A stretch of 37,735 bases of DNA from Gemmatimonadota bacterium (GCA_002727195.1 PBWH01000021.1:85782-123516); one strand, 5' to 3'. Positions 24,072 through 31,671 are shown, counted from the first letter of the stretch. Numbers and translations are program-made. Notes: generated by a model not told the origin, from the letters alone.

Positions 24072-24854
24072 ATGAAGTTTGCGATTGGGGTCGATTGCGA
24101 GGGTGTGGCAGGTGGTGTCGGTTCGCCCGGCGCATCGCTGAACTCATCCCGGAATCTGGAGTTTGCGAAGAGGCAGGCGACCCGCGAGGCCAGCACCGCC
24201 GCGAAGGGGTTGTTCGATGCGGGGGCCGAACAGGTCATCGTGTGGGACAACCATAACGGAAGCCTGAATCTCGACTACGATGAATTGGATGAGCGATGTG
24301 ACATCGCCCTGGGTGTCAACTTTCCGCATCGCTGGCCAGGCGTGGACGAGAGCTTTACCGGGATTCTGTTTGTCGGTTATCACGCAATGGACAACACGAT
24401 CGACGGGGCGATGGCCCATAGTTTCAGTTCGGCGACCTACCAGTGGATGAAGATCAACGGACGGGAGGTTGGGGAACTGGGTATAGATGCCGCAGTTGCA
24501 GGCAAGATGGGGGTTGCCCCGATCTTCTGCGCGAGCGACGACAAAGGTGTGGCTGAGGCACGCGACTTCTTTGGTGACATCGAGACGGTCGTTACAAAGC
24601 AGGCGATGGGGTGGAACGCCGCCGTCAGCAAGCATCCGAAGCGTTCTATCGAGGAGATCTACCAGGGTGCGAAACGGGCCGCAGGGCACGTGGATGATGC
24701 GAAGCCCTTCACGTTCGAAGATCCGCTGACATTTGAGATCCGTTACAAACGGATTGAACGAGCGGAGTTAGCCAGTCGTGGATACAAGGCAGGCGAGCGT
24801 GTGGACCCATATACGGTGCGGTTCCAACTCGATACGATCACGGATTACTACTAG
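24072..24854 (+). CDS. M55-family D-aminopeptidase (DppA-like), copy 1
   Basis: The 260-residue metallopeptidase matches B. subtilis DppA across its length. Its five zinc ligands are conserved: Asp8 and Glu10 (VDCEG), His61 (DNHNG), His104 (GYHAM) and Glu135 (VGELG). A further His116 (MAHSF) matches the family's conserved catalytic-region histidine. DppA releases D-amino acids such as D-Ala from peptides and forms decamers. A second, divergent member is encoded at 29215-30012. The start is ATG 24072 with GAGGAAAGGA upstream. Its position behind SDR and CoA-transferase genes suggests use of peptidoglycan-like or D-amino-acid compounds, an inference. Confidence 0.9.
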   Translation: MKFAIGVDCEGVAGGVGSPGASLNSSRNLEFAKRQATREASTAAKGLFDAGAEQVIVWDNHNGSLNLDYDELDERCDIALGVNFPHRWPGVDESFTGILFVGYHAMDNTIDGAMAHSFSSATYQWMKINGREVGELGIDAAVAGKMGVAPIFCASDDKGVAEARDFFGDIETVVTKQAMGWNAAVSKHPKRSIEEIYQGAKRAAGHVDDAKPFTFEDPLTFEIRYKRIERAELASRGYKAGERVDPYTVRFQLDTITDYY

Positions 24855-24901
24855 ATCAGAAGACAGAAGACACTCCTTCGCCTTTAAGCTTCCGCTGTTC
24901 C

Positions 24902-24924
24902 CCTCTCCTACTTAGTGGGAGAGG
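24902..24924. repeat. REP-like palindrome, copy 1
   Basis: CCTCTCCTAC, loop TTA, GTGGGAGAGG: a 10-bp stem with one T-G pair. It shares the frame CCTNTCC.AC/GTGGGA.AGG with the palindrome at 30099-30120. Such elements are typical dispersed intergenic repeats. The rest of 24855-25018 holds no gene that I can see. Confidence 0.6.
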
Positions 24925-25018
24925 ACGGTTTACCGAAGGTGAGCCAGGTGAGGGCCAATAACTGCGTAGGAGCCATCTCAGCCGGCGAGTCGTGGGTGTT
25001 GTGGAGGAACAGAAACAA

Positions 25019-25996
25019 GTGAAGAAACGCGTATACATCGCATTGCCGGAGAAAGACGAGGAGTTTCTCGTCGAGTATCGGGAGCAGGTCAGAGCATTCG
25101 CAGACGTGGATCAGAATCCGGAAGATCGGCGCCCGACAGACGAAGAGAAGATGGCGGCTGCCACGAGTGCCGACATCCTGATGGTTGGCCGAACAGGTGG
25201 TGGACTTACTCGGGAGATCATAGACGCGGCACGCGATCTGAGCGCCGTCGGTGTGGTCGGCGGTGCGGTCCGAATGGCGGAGCCCGAGTATGTGCTCGAA
25301 AAGCGAATTCGGCTGTTCAACGCCGGATGGGCGATGGCGGAGTCGGTCGCCGAGTTCACCGTGGCGATGATGCTCTGCGGACTGAGAGACATCCCCCATA
25401 TGATCGATGTGCTGGATCGTGAGGGATGGGGACGAGCGAGAAAACCTCTCGATCTGGGTGGCCGACGAGTCGGCCTCGTCGGCTTTGGCGGGATCGGTCG
25501 ACGGGTGGCCGAACTACTGGCGCCGTTCCGGTGTGATATCGTCGCCTGTGATCCTCACGCCGATTTCACGGGGTCATCAGTCCGGCAGGTCGAACTGGGC
25601 GAACTCCTCGCGCACTCGGAGGTGGTGTCGATTCACGCGGGAATGACCGACGAATCACGAGGGATGCTGGGGAAGGCGGAGTTGGCGACTCTGGCCGATA
25701 ATACGTTGATCGTCAACACCGCGCGGGCTGGTATCATCGATGAGAATGCGATTGTGGCCGAGCTACAGGCGAGAAGGCTAAGGGCAGCGCTCAACGTATT
25801 CTGGAAGGAGCCGTTGGCCGATGATCATCCGCTCCGGGAACTGGACAACGTGATCCTGACCCCACACGGTGGCGGGCTGACCCACGATCGTCGCGTCCGA
25901 CAGAGTCGGAGTCTTGTGGAGGATATCCGGCGGGTGTGCGAGGGACAGCGTCCGACGCACGAGGTGACTTTGGAGATGCTAGGTCGAATGACCTGA
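25019..25996 (+). CDS. D-isomer-specific 2-hydroxyacid dehydrogenase
   Basis: The 325-residue enzyme has the NAD-binding motif GLVGFGGIG (GxGxxG at 155-160) followed by Asp178. The catalytic Arg236 is in IVNTARAGIIDE, Glu264 in FWKEPL and His283 in LTPHGGG. These define the phosphoglycerate/glycerate/lactate dehydrogenase superfamily. There is no ACT domain, so it is not a regulated SerA. It would reduce a 2-keto acid or oxidise a D-2-hydroxy acid. I chose GTG 25019 behind GGAGG (25003-25007); GTG 24992 would add nine residues. Its 3' end overlaps the convergent DUF983 gene by 18 bases. Confidence 0.87.
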   Translation: MKKRVYIALPEKDEEFLVEYREQVRAFADVDQNPEDRRPTDEEKMAAATSADILMVGRTGGGLTREIIDAARDLSAVGVVGGAVRMAEPEYVLEKRIRLFNAGWAMAESVAEFTVAMMLCGLRDIPHMIDVLDREGWGRARKPLDLGGRRVGLVGFGGIGRRVAELLAPFRCDIVACDPHADFTGSSVRQVELGELLAHSEVVSIHAGMTDESRGMLGKAELATLADNTLIVNTARAGIIDENAIVAELQARRLRAALNVFWKEPLADDHPLRELDNVILTPHGGGLTHDRRVRQSRSLVEDIRRVCEGQRPTHEVTLEMLGRMT

Positions 25997-26350
25997 CTTC
26001 GGGGCCTCTGGGTCGGCCAGATAGTCGAGGGCGAGCGCTACTGCTTTCCGGTAGGGGAGCGTGAGCCCGATCAGTGCGAGTCCCCCGCCGAACAGGGCGA
26101 GCCGTCCGACCAGGAGCGACGGCGGCCGATACAATAGCATGGCGATAAAGAAGAAGCCCGTGAGCGCTGCCGTGCTGACATACACGAATCCCCAGCAGTT
26201 CCCCTCGCGTGCTTGGAGCTCCAGACCGCACGATTCGCAGGAGGGCTTGACTTCGTGCCAACGAGAAAAGACCTCTCCTTCCCCGCAGCGTGGGCAGCGC
26301 TTTTTGAGCCCGCGCTTAACGAGTTCGACGATGGACGGTCTTCGTTCCAT
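25979..26350 (-). CDS. DUF983 small membrane protein with a zinc-ribbon-like motif
   Basis: The 123-residue protein begins MERRPSIVELVKRGLKKRCPRC, with paired cysteines CPRCGEGEVF and CESCGLEL (a four-cysteine zinc ribbon). Two transmembrane helices follow. This is the DUF983 layout; the molecular function of the family is not known to me. The ATG at 26350 is favoured because the conserved region starts there. It lies only 10 bases from the divergent aldolase start, and no Shine-Dalgarno is visible, so initiation may be leaderless. The 3' end overlaps the dehydrogenase gene. Confidence 0.8.
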   Translation of the reverse strand: MERRPSIVELVKRGLKKRCPRCGEGEVFSRWHEVKPSCESCGLELQAREGNCWGFVYVSTAALTGFFFIAMLLYRPPSLLVGRLALFGGGLALIGLTLPYRKAVALALDYLADPEAPKSGHST

Positions 26351-26360
26351 AGGGTATTGA

Positions 26361-27293
26361 ATGAGTAAGGTTCCAGGTGTTTGGCCAGTGATGCTTACGC
26401 CGTTTCGTAAGGACGGTGCAGTTGATTTCGAAGGTCTCGACGCGCTCACTGAATGGTATATAAAGTGCGGTGTGTCGGGGATTTTTTCTGTCTGCTTATC
26501 CAGTGAGATGTATGACCTCACCGACGAGGAGCGCACAGCCGTCGCCAGTCGTGTGGTGAGTCGTGTCGGTGGCCGAGTACCCATTTTCGCGTCTGGTACG
26601 TTCGAGCCCGGGCAAGAGGCGCAAATCGATTCCGTGCGTCGGATGGCGGATACGGGTGTGAACGGGGTCGTGGTGATCGTCTGTCAGATGGCGGAGGAAG
26701 GTCAGGACAACACGACCTGGCGGAAGAACGTGGAGGTTCTCCTCAAGAGTACGGGTGAGGTCCCACTCGGGCTTTACGAGTGTCCCCGTCCCTACCATCG
26801 ATTGCTCGACGCGGACACACTGGGATGGTGTGGTTCGACGGGGCGATTCGCCTTCGTCAAGGATACGTCGAGCGAAGAGGCAAGCATTGCTGCCAAGCTG
26901 GAGGCGACGGATGGATCGCCGCTTCGGTTCTATGATGCCTGCGCAGCCACCCTCTGGCGAAGCCTGGAACACGGGGCAGACGGATTCTGCGGGGTTGCGG
27001 CGAATCTGTATGCCGATCTGTATGTATGGATTTTCAGGAACTACAGAGAGGATCCGGAAACGGCGCGGCAGTTACACCGGTTCGTGAGCGTCGCCGAACG
27101 TGCGATCGGTATCGGCTACCCGTCGTCAGCCAAGCTGTATCTGCAGAAGCTTGGGTTGCCGATCACCTCGCGATGCCGCGTCAAGCAGCATCAGTTCAGC
27201 GAGCGTGATCTGCTGATTCTGGATGATCTTACGGAGATGATATGCGAGTGGAGAGAGAGGATCGGGAGTCCGCTGATCGAGGAGGTCGTATGA
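26361..27293 (+). CDS. DapA/NanA-family class I aldolase or lyase
   Basis: The 310-residue protein belongs to the dihydrodipicolinate synthase superfamily. The Schiff-base Lys167 lies in FAFVKDTSS and Tyr139 in GLYECPRPYHR. Their spacing of 28 residues equals that of E. coli DapA. The N-terminus GVWPVMLTPFRKDGAVDFEGL is typical. The usual GTTGE loop is altered to SVCLSSEMYDLT, so it is probably not a biosynthetic DapA but a keto-acid aldolase or dehydratase with another substrate. AGGG at 26351-26354 serves ATG 26361. It overlaps the GNAT gene by four bases. Confidence 0.88.
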   Translation: MSKVPGVWPVMLTPFRKDGAVDFEGLDALTEWYIKCGVSGIFSVCLSSEMYDLTDEERTAVASRVVSRVGGRVPIFASGTFEPGQEAQIDSVRRMADTGVNGVVVIVCQMAEEGQDNTTWRKNVEVLLKSTGEVPLGLYECPRPYHRLLDADTLGWCGSTGRFAFVKDTSSEEASIAAKLEATDGSPLRFYDACAATLWRSLEHGADGFCGVAANLYADLYVWIFRNYREDPETARQLHRFVSVAERAIGIGYPSSAKLYLQKLGLPITSRCRVKQHQFSERDLLILDDLTEMICEWRERIGSPLIEEVV

Positions 27294-27745
27294 TCAACAT
27301 CAGGCCGGCCGTGGTCGAGGACCACGAACTGATCGTGTCTTTCCAGTTGAAGATGGCTCAGGAGACAGAGGACGTCGCCCTGGATTCAGAAACGTTGTCG
27401 GCCGGGGTTTGGGCAGCGCTGCTCGATCCGGTTAAGGGTGAGTATCTCGTTGCGGAGTTCAATGACGAACGCGTCGGCTGTCTGCTGACGGTGCGGGAGT
27501 GGAGCGACTGGCGGAATGGCGAAGTGATCTGGATTCACTCGCTGTATGTGGTGCCGGAAGCGCGCAGAAAAGGCGTGTTCAAACAGCTCTACCTGTATCT
27601 CAAGCATCAGGTCGATGAGGATCCCGAGCTGAGGGGACTCAGGCTATACGTGCACCGGGACAACACGCTTGCACAGAGCGCGTATGCTTCGCTGGGCATG
27701 GATGGTGATCACTATCGTATGTTCGAATGGATGCCTTCCGGCTGA
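27290..27745 (+). CDS. GNAT-family N-acetyltransferase
   Basis: The 151-residue protein is a GCN5-type acetyltransferase. It opens with INIRPAVVEDHELIV, has the core strand VIWIHSLYVVPEARRKGVFKQL where RRKGV(F) is the acetyl-CoA pyrophosphate loop, and ends with NTLAQSAYASLGM. ATG 27290 overlaps the aldolase stop, with GGAGG at 27281-27285. The acceptor substrate is unknown; coupling to the aldolase suggests an amino sugar or amino acid intermediate. The 3' end overlaps the convergent GGDEF gene by 34 bases. Confidence 0.88.
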   Translation: MINIRPAVVEDHELIVSFQLKMAQETEDVALDSETLSAGVWAALLDPVKGEYLVAEFNDERVGCLLTVREWSDWRNGEVIWIHSLYVVPEARRKGVFKQLYLYLKHQVDEDPELRGLRLYVHRDNTLAQSAYASLGMDGDHYRMFEWMPSG

Positions 27746-28851
27746 TCGTCCGGGACAATAGCATCCGAACTAGGCGCACCATCGTCGTAGACCTCCAGCA
27801 TAGCATCCAATCCCTCTCTCAGCAGATCGGCCTCCGACCGTTCGAGCCGTTTGGCGAGTGAACCCAGCCGTTTGAGCTGGATCTTGCTGAAGTGGCTGGT
27901 CTTGGTGACCATCTGATCTGCTTCCGCCACCGATACCCGTGCGCCACCAGCCATCCGGCTTGCATACCTTGCTTCTCGAACCTTCCTGAGCAGACTTCGC
28001 CCATCCACCGCGTTGAGCGGATACGCGGCAACGCCGATGCTCAGCGAGATCCCATGCAAGGCACCTTCCACGGAGTCAGCTACAGCTCTTCGAATTATTT
28101 CGGCTTCGAAAGCGGCGTCCTCCGCACGAATGCCTGGAAGGATGACCAGAAACTCATCTGACCTCCTATCGCAGATGGTCCCGGACTCCGCGAAGGCATC
28201 CCTGAGTATCTTGCCGACGTGATTGAGTAAGATGTCTGTCTGCTCGCGACCCGTTGCCTCCATTACCTTCGAAAAGTCATCTATATCGAACTGAATGACC
28301 GAAACCGGAGAATCAGGGGGGGCCGCTAGGAGAGCTTCCCTGAGGGTCGCCTTCGTGGAAAGGGAATGAGGCGTAGAGGGGGAGAAAGGGGCTTTCGAGG
28401 CCCGAATGACGTTCCCTGTGCCACTGGCTTCGCCATAAGTCCACAGCACCTGGTTTAGCGCACTCTGGAGGTCTTGAGGACTCGACAGGGGCGAAAGACC
28501 CACGGAAATCGTCATCGAGTGAGCGATCTGTTGGCCATCTACAGTGAACCGCAATCTCGACCCGGCAATCCGGTGACAGACCCTCTCGAGGTCTATCTGG
28601 GCTACGCTATCTTCCTCTGGGAGCGCAACAAGGAAGCATCCTCCCGATTGCGGCTCCAGCAGGAGGGGATCGAGTTCTTCTGAACAGACCGATTCGACGT
28701 GTTTTAGGACCTGATCTCCCAACGGATAGCCGTATTCCCGCAGGAATGCGTCAAATTCGTCCACACCGAGTAATACCAATGTGATGGTATGCTCTGAGTG
28801 GGCTGTGGCAGCAGCCTTCAAATCTGAAATCATAGAATGATTGAAAATCAT
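27712..28851 (-). CDS. tandem degenerate GGDEF protein with C-terminal ribbon-helix-helix-like domain
   Basis: The 379-residue soluble protein holds two GGDEF-fold domains. The first (about 22-155) has Asp31 in LLGVDEFDAF, but SGGCF (69-73) replaces GGDEF, so it is probably inactive. The second (about 183-308) keeps VIQFDIDDF and VSLSIGVAAYP-like strands and has RRSDEF (229-234) in place of GGDEF. It may bind a nucleotide without making c-di-GMP. Residues about 316-354, with FSKIQLKRLGSLAKRLERSE and ADLLREGLDAML, have the pattern of a CopG/Arc ribbon-helix-helix DNA-binding motif. I know of no common family with this order. ATG 28851 is used; ATG 28833 is possible. The upstream region is strikingly AT-rich. 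Confidence 0.8.
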   Translation of the reverse strand: MIFNHSMISDLKAAATAHSEHTITLVLLGVDEFDAFLREYGYPLGDQVLKHVESVCSEELDPLLLEPQSGGCFLVALPEEDSVAQIDLERVCHRIAGSRLRFTVDGQQIAHSMTISVGLSPLSSPQDLQSALNQVLWTYGEASGTGNVIRASKAPFSPSTPHSLSTKATLREALLAAPPDSPVSVIQFDIDDFSKVMEATGREQTDILLNHVGKILRDAFAESGTICDRRSDEFLVILPGIRAEDAAFEAEIIRRAVADSVEGALHGISLSIGVAAYPLNAVDGRSLLRKVREARYASRMAGGARVSVAEADQMVTKTSHFSKIQLKRLGSLAKRLERSEADLLREGLDAMLEVYDDGAPSSDAIVPDDQPEGIHSNIR

Positions 28852-28856
28852 ATATA

Positions 28857-28885
28857 CTTATATAGGTATATGTATACAGAGTCAA
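28857..28885 (-). promoter_or_regulatory. AT-rich promoter for the GGDEF-RHH gene
   Basis: On the minus strand TTGACT (28885-28880), 17 bases, TATAAG (28862-28857). Transcription would start near 28850, essentially at the first ATG, suggesting a leaderless message or use of ATG 28833. Surrounding bases 28840-28915 are almost pure A/T, with repeated ATATGATTTT on the minus strand (28904-28895 and 28854-28845) and alternating TATA runs. These are plausible operator sites for the gene's own RHH-like domain. Confidence 0.5.
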
Positions 28886-29214
28886 GATAAATAAAATCAT
28901 ATAGTTATTTGTTTTAGGGGATCGAAAACCCTGATCCGGGAGGCGAGCCAACGATACGCGAATGGTAGTGTACGCCTCTTCTGCCTTCGTAGTCAGGCAT
29001 CGGGTCCTTCCGAAAGAAAATCTTGGGAGACAGTCACGGTGCTTTGGGGATCGCGACCGCCACAGAACCCTCGGTAGAAGGCTGGTGGTCTCCGGAAGAG
29101 AGGGCGCTTGGGAGCAGGGCCGTCAGCGTCAAGGCGCAAAGGTGGGTAGCAAGTCTCTTAGTCATCCTGATATCCTATGTATAAGACGTTTCGGAGATCA
29201 GGATAATTGAGCGC
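28886..29214. other. intergenic stretch without a firm gene
   Basis: Between the GGDEF gene and the second M55 gene. I see the distal AT-rich segment (to about 28916), a possible 43-codon secreted-peptide frame on the minus strand (29034-29165) and an 8-bp inverted repeat ATCCTGAT/ATCAGGAT (29164-29171, 29197-29204). A plus-strand reading frame at 28962-29210 has no recognisable protein character. Confidence 0.5.
29034..29165 (-). CDS. possible small secreted peptide or gene remnant (43 residues)
   Basis: Starting at ATG 29165, the frame encodes MTKRLATHLCALTLTALLPS, a convincing signal-peptide-like n-region and hydrophobic core. It continues ALSSGDHQPSTEGSVAVAIP and stops at TGA 29036-29034. 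AGGA lies seven bases upstream. After the stop the same frame stays open for about 40 more codons, so this may be the start of a secreted protein gene broken by a nonsense change. It could equally be chance. No family is recognisable. Confidence 0.25.
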   Translation of the reverse strand: MTKRLATHLCALTLTALLPSALSSGDHQPSTEGSVAVAIPKAP

Positions 29215-30012
29215 CTACTTATATATGATGTCGCGGATGTCGTCTGAGCGGAATCGGATGGTCTGGTCGTCTACACGCTCGGCGCCATGCTGCGTCGACG
29301 CGGCATCCGCCTCATCGGTAAAGTGGAATCGCTTCTCTAACTCGTAGGGTCCGTCGATCGTGAATGGCAGGATCGGATCCTTGCGTTGTTTCTCGACTGC
29401 TCTTGCAATGCCTTCCCGTATCCTGCGGCGGGCCTCCTCCGCTGACACGGAGATGGCTTGATTTCTCCCCAGGCCAGTCTTGACCGAAACCGTAGATATA
29501 CCTGGGATCAGCTTCTCCGACTCGCGACACGCCAGGTCCTCGCCTGTGAGGAAGAACATCGGTAGACCGAGCGCCCCATTGTAGAGCGAGAACTGAGCGA
29601 TCTCTCCGATCGGCTCACCATTCAGCCTGTAGTAATCGATCGAACGGCTGTTCTGTGTGTGGTTCTGGTTGCTCGTGCGCAGTCCCGCCATGGCGTGCTG
29701 ACCGATCATCACGCAGGCGTCATACTCCTGCAGTATCGGATCCCGAACCGAACGAGGCGCAGTTGGGCGACCGTGAAGGAGTTTTGCGGCGGGGTGTAGA
29801 TCCTCGAACCATACCGCCCCGGGACCATGACCGTCGATCACCAGGACATCCTCAACGCCGGTGTCGAGCAGACCCTCGACGGCGGCATTGAACTCGCGCG
29901 TGGCGATGCGTTTCGACTGGTCGTAGTAGCGGCCGTCTGCTCGTGATTGGTCCACGAACGAGACGATGCCGGCGCAGCCTTCTATGTCGGTTCCAACGAC
30001 GATTCTCTTCAC
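29215..30012 (-). CDS. M55-family D-aminopeptidase (DppA-like), copy 2
   Basis: The 265-residue protein is a second M55 metallopeptidase with all five zinc ligands: Asp9 and Glu11 (GTDIEG), His62 (IDGHG), His106 (IGQHAM) and Glu137 (IGEIA). His118 (NQNHTQN) corresponds to the conserved histidine in copy 1. It is clearly diverged from copy 1, so this is not a recent duplication. GTG 30012 is chosen because GAGG lies five bases upstream and the family's first strand starts there. A TTG at 30090 would add a 26-residue unrelated extension. It lies downstream of the sulfatase on the same strand, 141 bases apart, with a palindromic repeat between. Confidence 0.88.
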   Translation of the reverse strand: MKRIVVGTDIEGCAGIVSFVDQSRADGRYYDQSKRIATREFNAAVEGLLDTGVEDVLVIDGHGPGAVWFEDLHPAAKLLHGRPTAPRSVRDPILQEYDACVMIGQHAMAGLRTSNQNHTQNSRSIDYYRLNGEPIGEIAQFSLYNGALGLPMFFLTGEDLACRESEKLIPGISTVSVKTGLGRNQAISVSAEEARRRIREGIARAVEKQRKDPILPFTIDGPYELEKRFHFTDEADAASTQHGAERVDDQTIRFRSDDIRDIIYK

Positions 30013-30098
30013 GGGGTCCTCATCTGTTTGAGGCTCGTTGTTGTCTAGGATGCGGCAGAGTTCAGAATAGCTAAACCCTGAGCGCAACAAATGCTTCC

Positions 30099-30120
30099 CC
30101 TATCCCACAAGTGGGATAGG
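30099..30120. repeat. REP-like palindrome, copy 2
   Basis: CCTATCCCAC, loop AA, GTGGGATAGG: a perfect 10-bp stem. Related in sequence and form to the palindrome at 24902-24924. It sits between the sulfatase and M55 genes; there is no T-run on the minus strand beyond it (GGGAAGC), so simple termination is unlikely. Confidence 0.65.
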
Positions 30121-30153
30121 AGAGAAGCTGCCTGCACTCATCTCACTCTAAGC

Positions 30154-31530
30154 TCAGGCGGAGGTGTACCCTGCGTTCATGTAATTCGGATCGGCGTTCG
30201 GACCGTGGCCTAATTCTGCCAGTCGAACTCGGAATCGGTCGACCTCGGCCTTGTAAGCAGGATCGTTAATGTAGTCGGTGTTCTCACTCGGGTCTTTTTC
30301 TAGGTCGAACAGAACCTCGGGTGAGTCGTGTCCATACCACTGATACTTGAGGTGGCCCTGCTTGATCATCACGTTCGTGTCCTGGAACTGTGAGACGGTC
30401 TCGTTGTTCCAGTTCGATGCGTCTCCGTTCAGAAGAGGGACCAGGCTTCGACTGTCCAGGCCTTCAGGGATCGGTAAGCCTGCCAGATCACACAGGGTGG
30501 CGAAGAGGTCGCAGAGGTTGACGTTCTCGTTGACGATCTTGCCGCCTTCGAAGCCTTTGGGCCACCGGATAAGCAGCGGCACTCGACCGCTTGCCTCGTA
30601 GAACTTCTGCTTCTCCCAGATGCCGTGCTCCCCTAGCATCTCTCCGTGGTCGGAGGTGTAGATGATGATCCAGTCATCGAGGTCCTGACCGACCTGTTCC
30701 AGTTGGTCCAGAACCGTGCCATACAACGTGTCGATGTGGTCGACCATACCGTAGTAGGCAGCCGTCGCCCGGCGGAGCTCCCGTTCCGACGCATCAACTC
30801 CCGGGCGGACCTGGCGTCGGCTGAGGAAGGGATGATCAGAGACTTTCTGGTCGAGGAAGGGCGCCACGCGGTTGAGGTAGTAGCCAAACCGCTCTTCGTC
30901 GACCTGGTATGGGTAATGGGGCGCGATGAGGCTGACCTTCAACAGCATCGGGCGGTCCCGATTCTCGCGGTCATACTGGGCGTCGTTGAAGTGCCTCTCG
31001 ATCGATTTGAGCGCAGCCTCTGTCCAGTCCTCATCGTTCTCGATGATGCGTGATCGGCCGACCCCGGCGCGCAAGACCTCCTTGGTGTCTGACCACTTTA
31101 CGTCGGAAAACGGTCTTCCGTATCTTTCGAACTCTTCGGCGACTTGGCCCTCGAAATACGCACCCGTAACCGACAGGTCGCCTGCAGGGCGGGACATCCA
31201 TCCCTGCATCTGGTCGAACGTCTGGTGGTGGAGCTTGCCGCAGCAAACCGTGGAGTAGGCGTGCCTCGCGAATTGACGCGCGAAGGTCATATAGTTCGGC
31301 TCGAGGTCGAACCATCCTTCACATCCACACGTCTTCGGGAGCTGGCCAGACATGAGGCACTGCCGGCCGGGTACGCAGATCGGAGACGGAGTGTATGCGT
31401 TGCTGAACACGACTCCGGTTGCGGCGAGGGAATCGAGGACGGGCGTTAGTACGACTTCATTTCCCTCGTAGCCCGTGACATCGGGACGGTGTTCGTCGCT
31501 CATCAGGAACAGAATATTCGGTCGATTCAC
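30154..31530 (-). CDS. Cys-type sulfatase (arylsulfatase A-like)
   Basis: The 458-residue enzyme belongs to the formylglycine-dependent sulfatases. RPNILFLMSDEHRPD provides metal-binding acidic residues at the N-terminus. PSPICVPGRQCLMSGQ holds the C-x-P-x-R motif (Cys52, Arg56), in which the cysteine is converted to formylglycine by a separate maturase. IIIYTSDHGEMLGEHGIWEK supplies the second metal-site cluster. No export signal is seen, so it is probably cytoplasmic and acts on imported sulfated sugars or choline sulfate-like molecules. The GTG start has AAGGAG eight bases upstream. No maturase gene is in the window. Confidence 0.92.
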   Translation of the reverse strand: MNRPNILFLMSDEHRPDVTGYEGNEVVLTPVLDSLAATGVVFSNAYTPSPICVPGRQCLMSGQLPKTCGCEGWFDLEPNYMTFARQFARHAYSTVCCGKLHHQTFDQMQGWMSRPAGDLSVTGAYFEGQVAEEFERYGRPFSDVKWSDTKEVLRAGVGRSRIIENDEDWTEAALKSIERHFNDAQYDRENRDRPMLLKVSLIAPHYPYQVDEERFGYYLNRVAPFLDQKVSDHPFLSRRQVRPGVDASERELRRATAAYYGMVDHIDTLYGTVLDQLEQVGQDLDDWIIIYTSDHGEMLGEHGIWEKQKFYEASGRVPLLIRWPKGFEGGKIVNENVNLCDLFATLCDLAGLPIPEGLDSRSLVPLLNGDASNWNNETVSQFQDTNVMIKQGHLKYQWYGHDSPEVLFDLEKDPSENTDYINDPAYKAEVDRFRVRLAELGHGPNADPNYMNAGYTSA

Positions 31531-31571
31531 GAATCGGACTCCTTGGCGGGTATGGTCATGAATGGGGTGGA

Positions 31572-31600
31572 ATAATATTGGCCACCGATTGGGCTGTCAA
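31572..31600 (-). promoter_or_regulatory. sigma-70-like promoter for the sulfatase gene
   Basis: On the minus strand, perfect TTGACA (31600-31595), exactly 17 bases, TATTAT (31577-31572). Transcription would start near 31565, giving a leader of about 35 bases with AAGGAG before GTG 31530. It is the best promoter match in the window. Confidence 0.7.
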
Positions 31601-31671
31601 TGGATCGGCGTGCCTTGCGGTTGCCCTGTGTGCTCGCAATATTTGACTCTCACGATCGTCTGGAGGCACTG

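Noticed and set aside
29034-29036. TGA read as selenocysteine to extend the small secreted frame
   Set aside because: No SECIS-like hairpin was identified just downstream and no redox motif surrounds the codon.
28962-29210. 82-codon plus-strand frame in the gap before M55 copy 2
   Set aside because: Composition is biased and no motif, ribosome site or partner is evident.
30013-30090. TTG start giving M55 copy 2 a 26-residue N-terminal extension
   Set aside because: The extension is unlike the family, which begins at the first beta strand; GTG 30012 has a good ribosome site.
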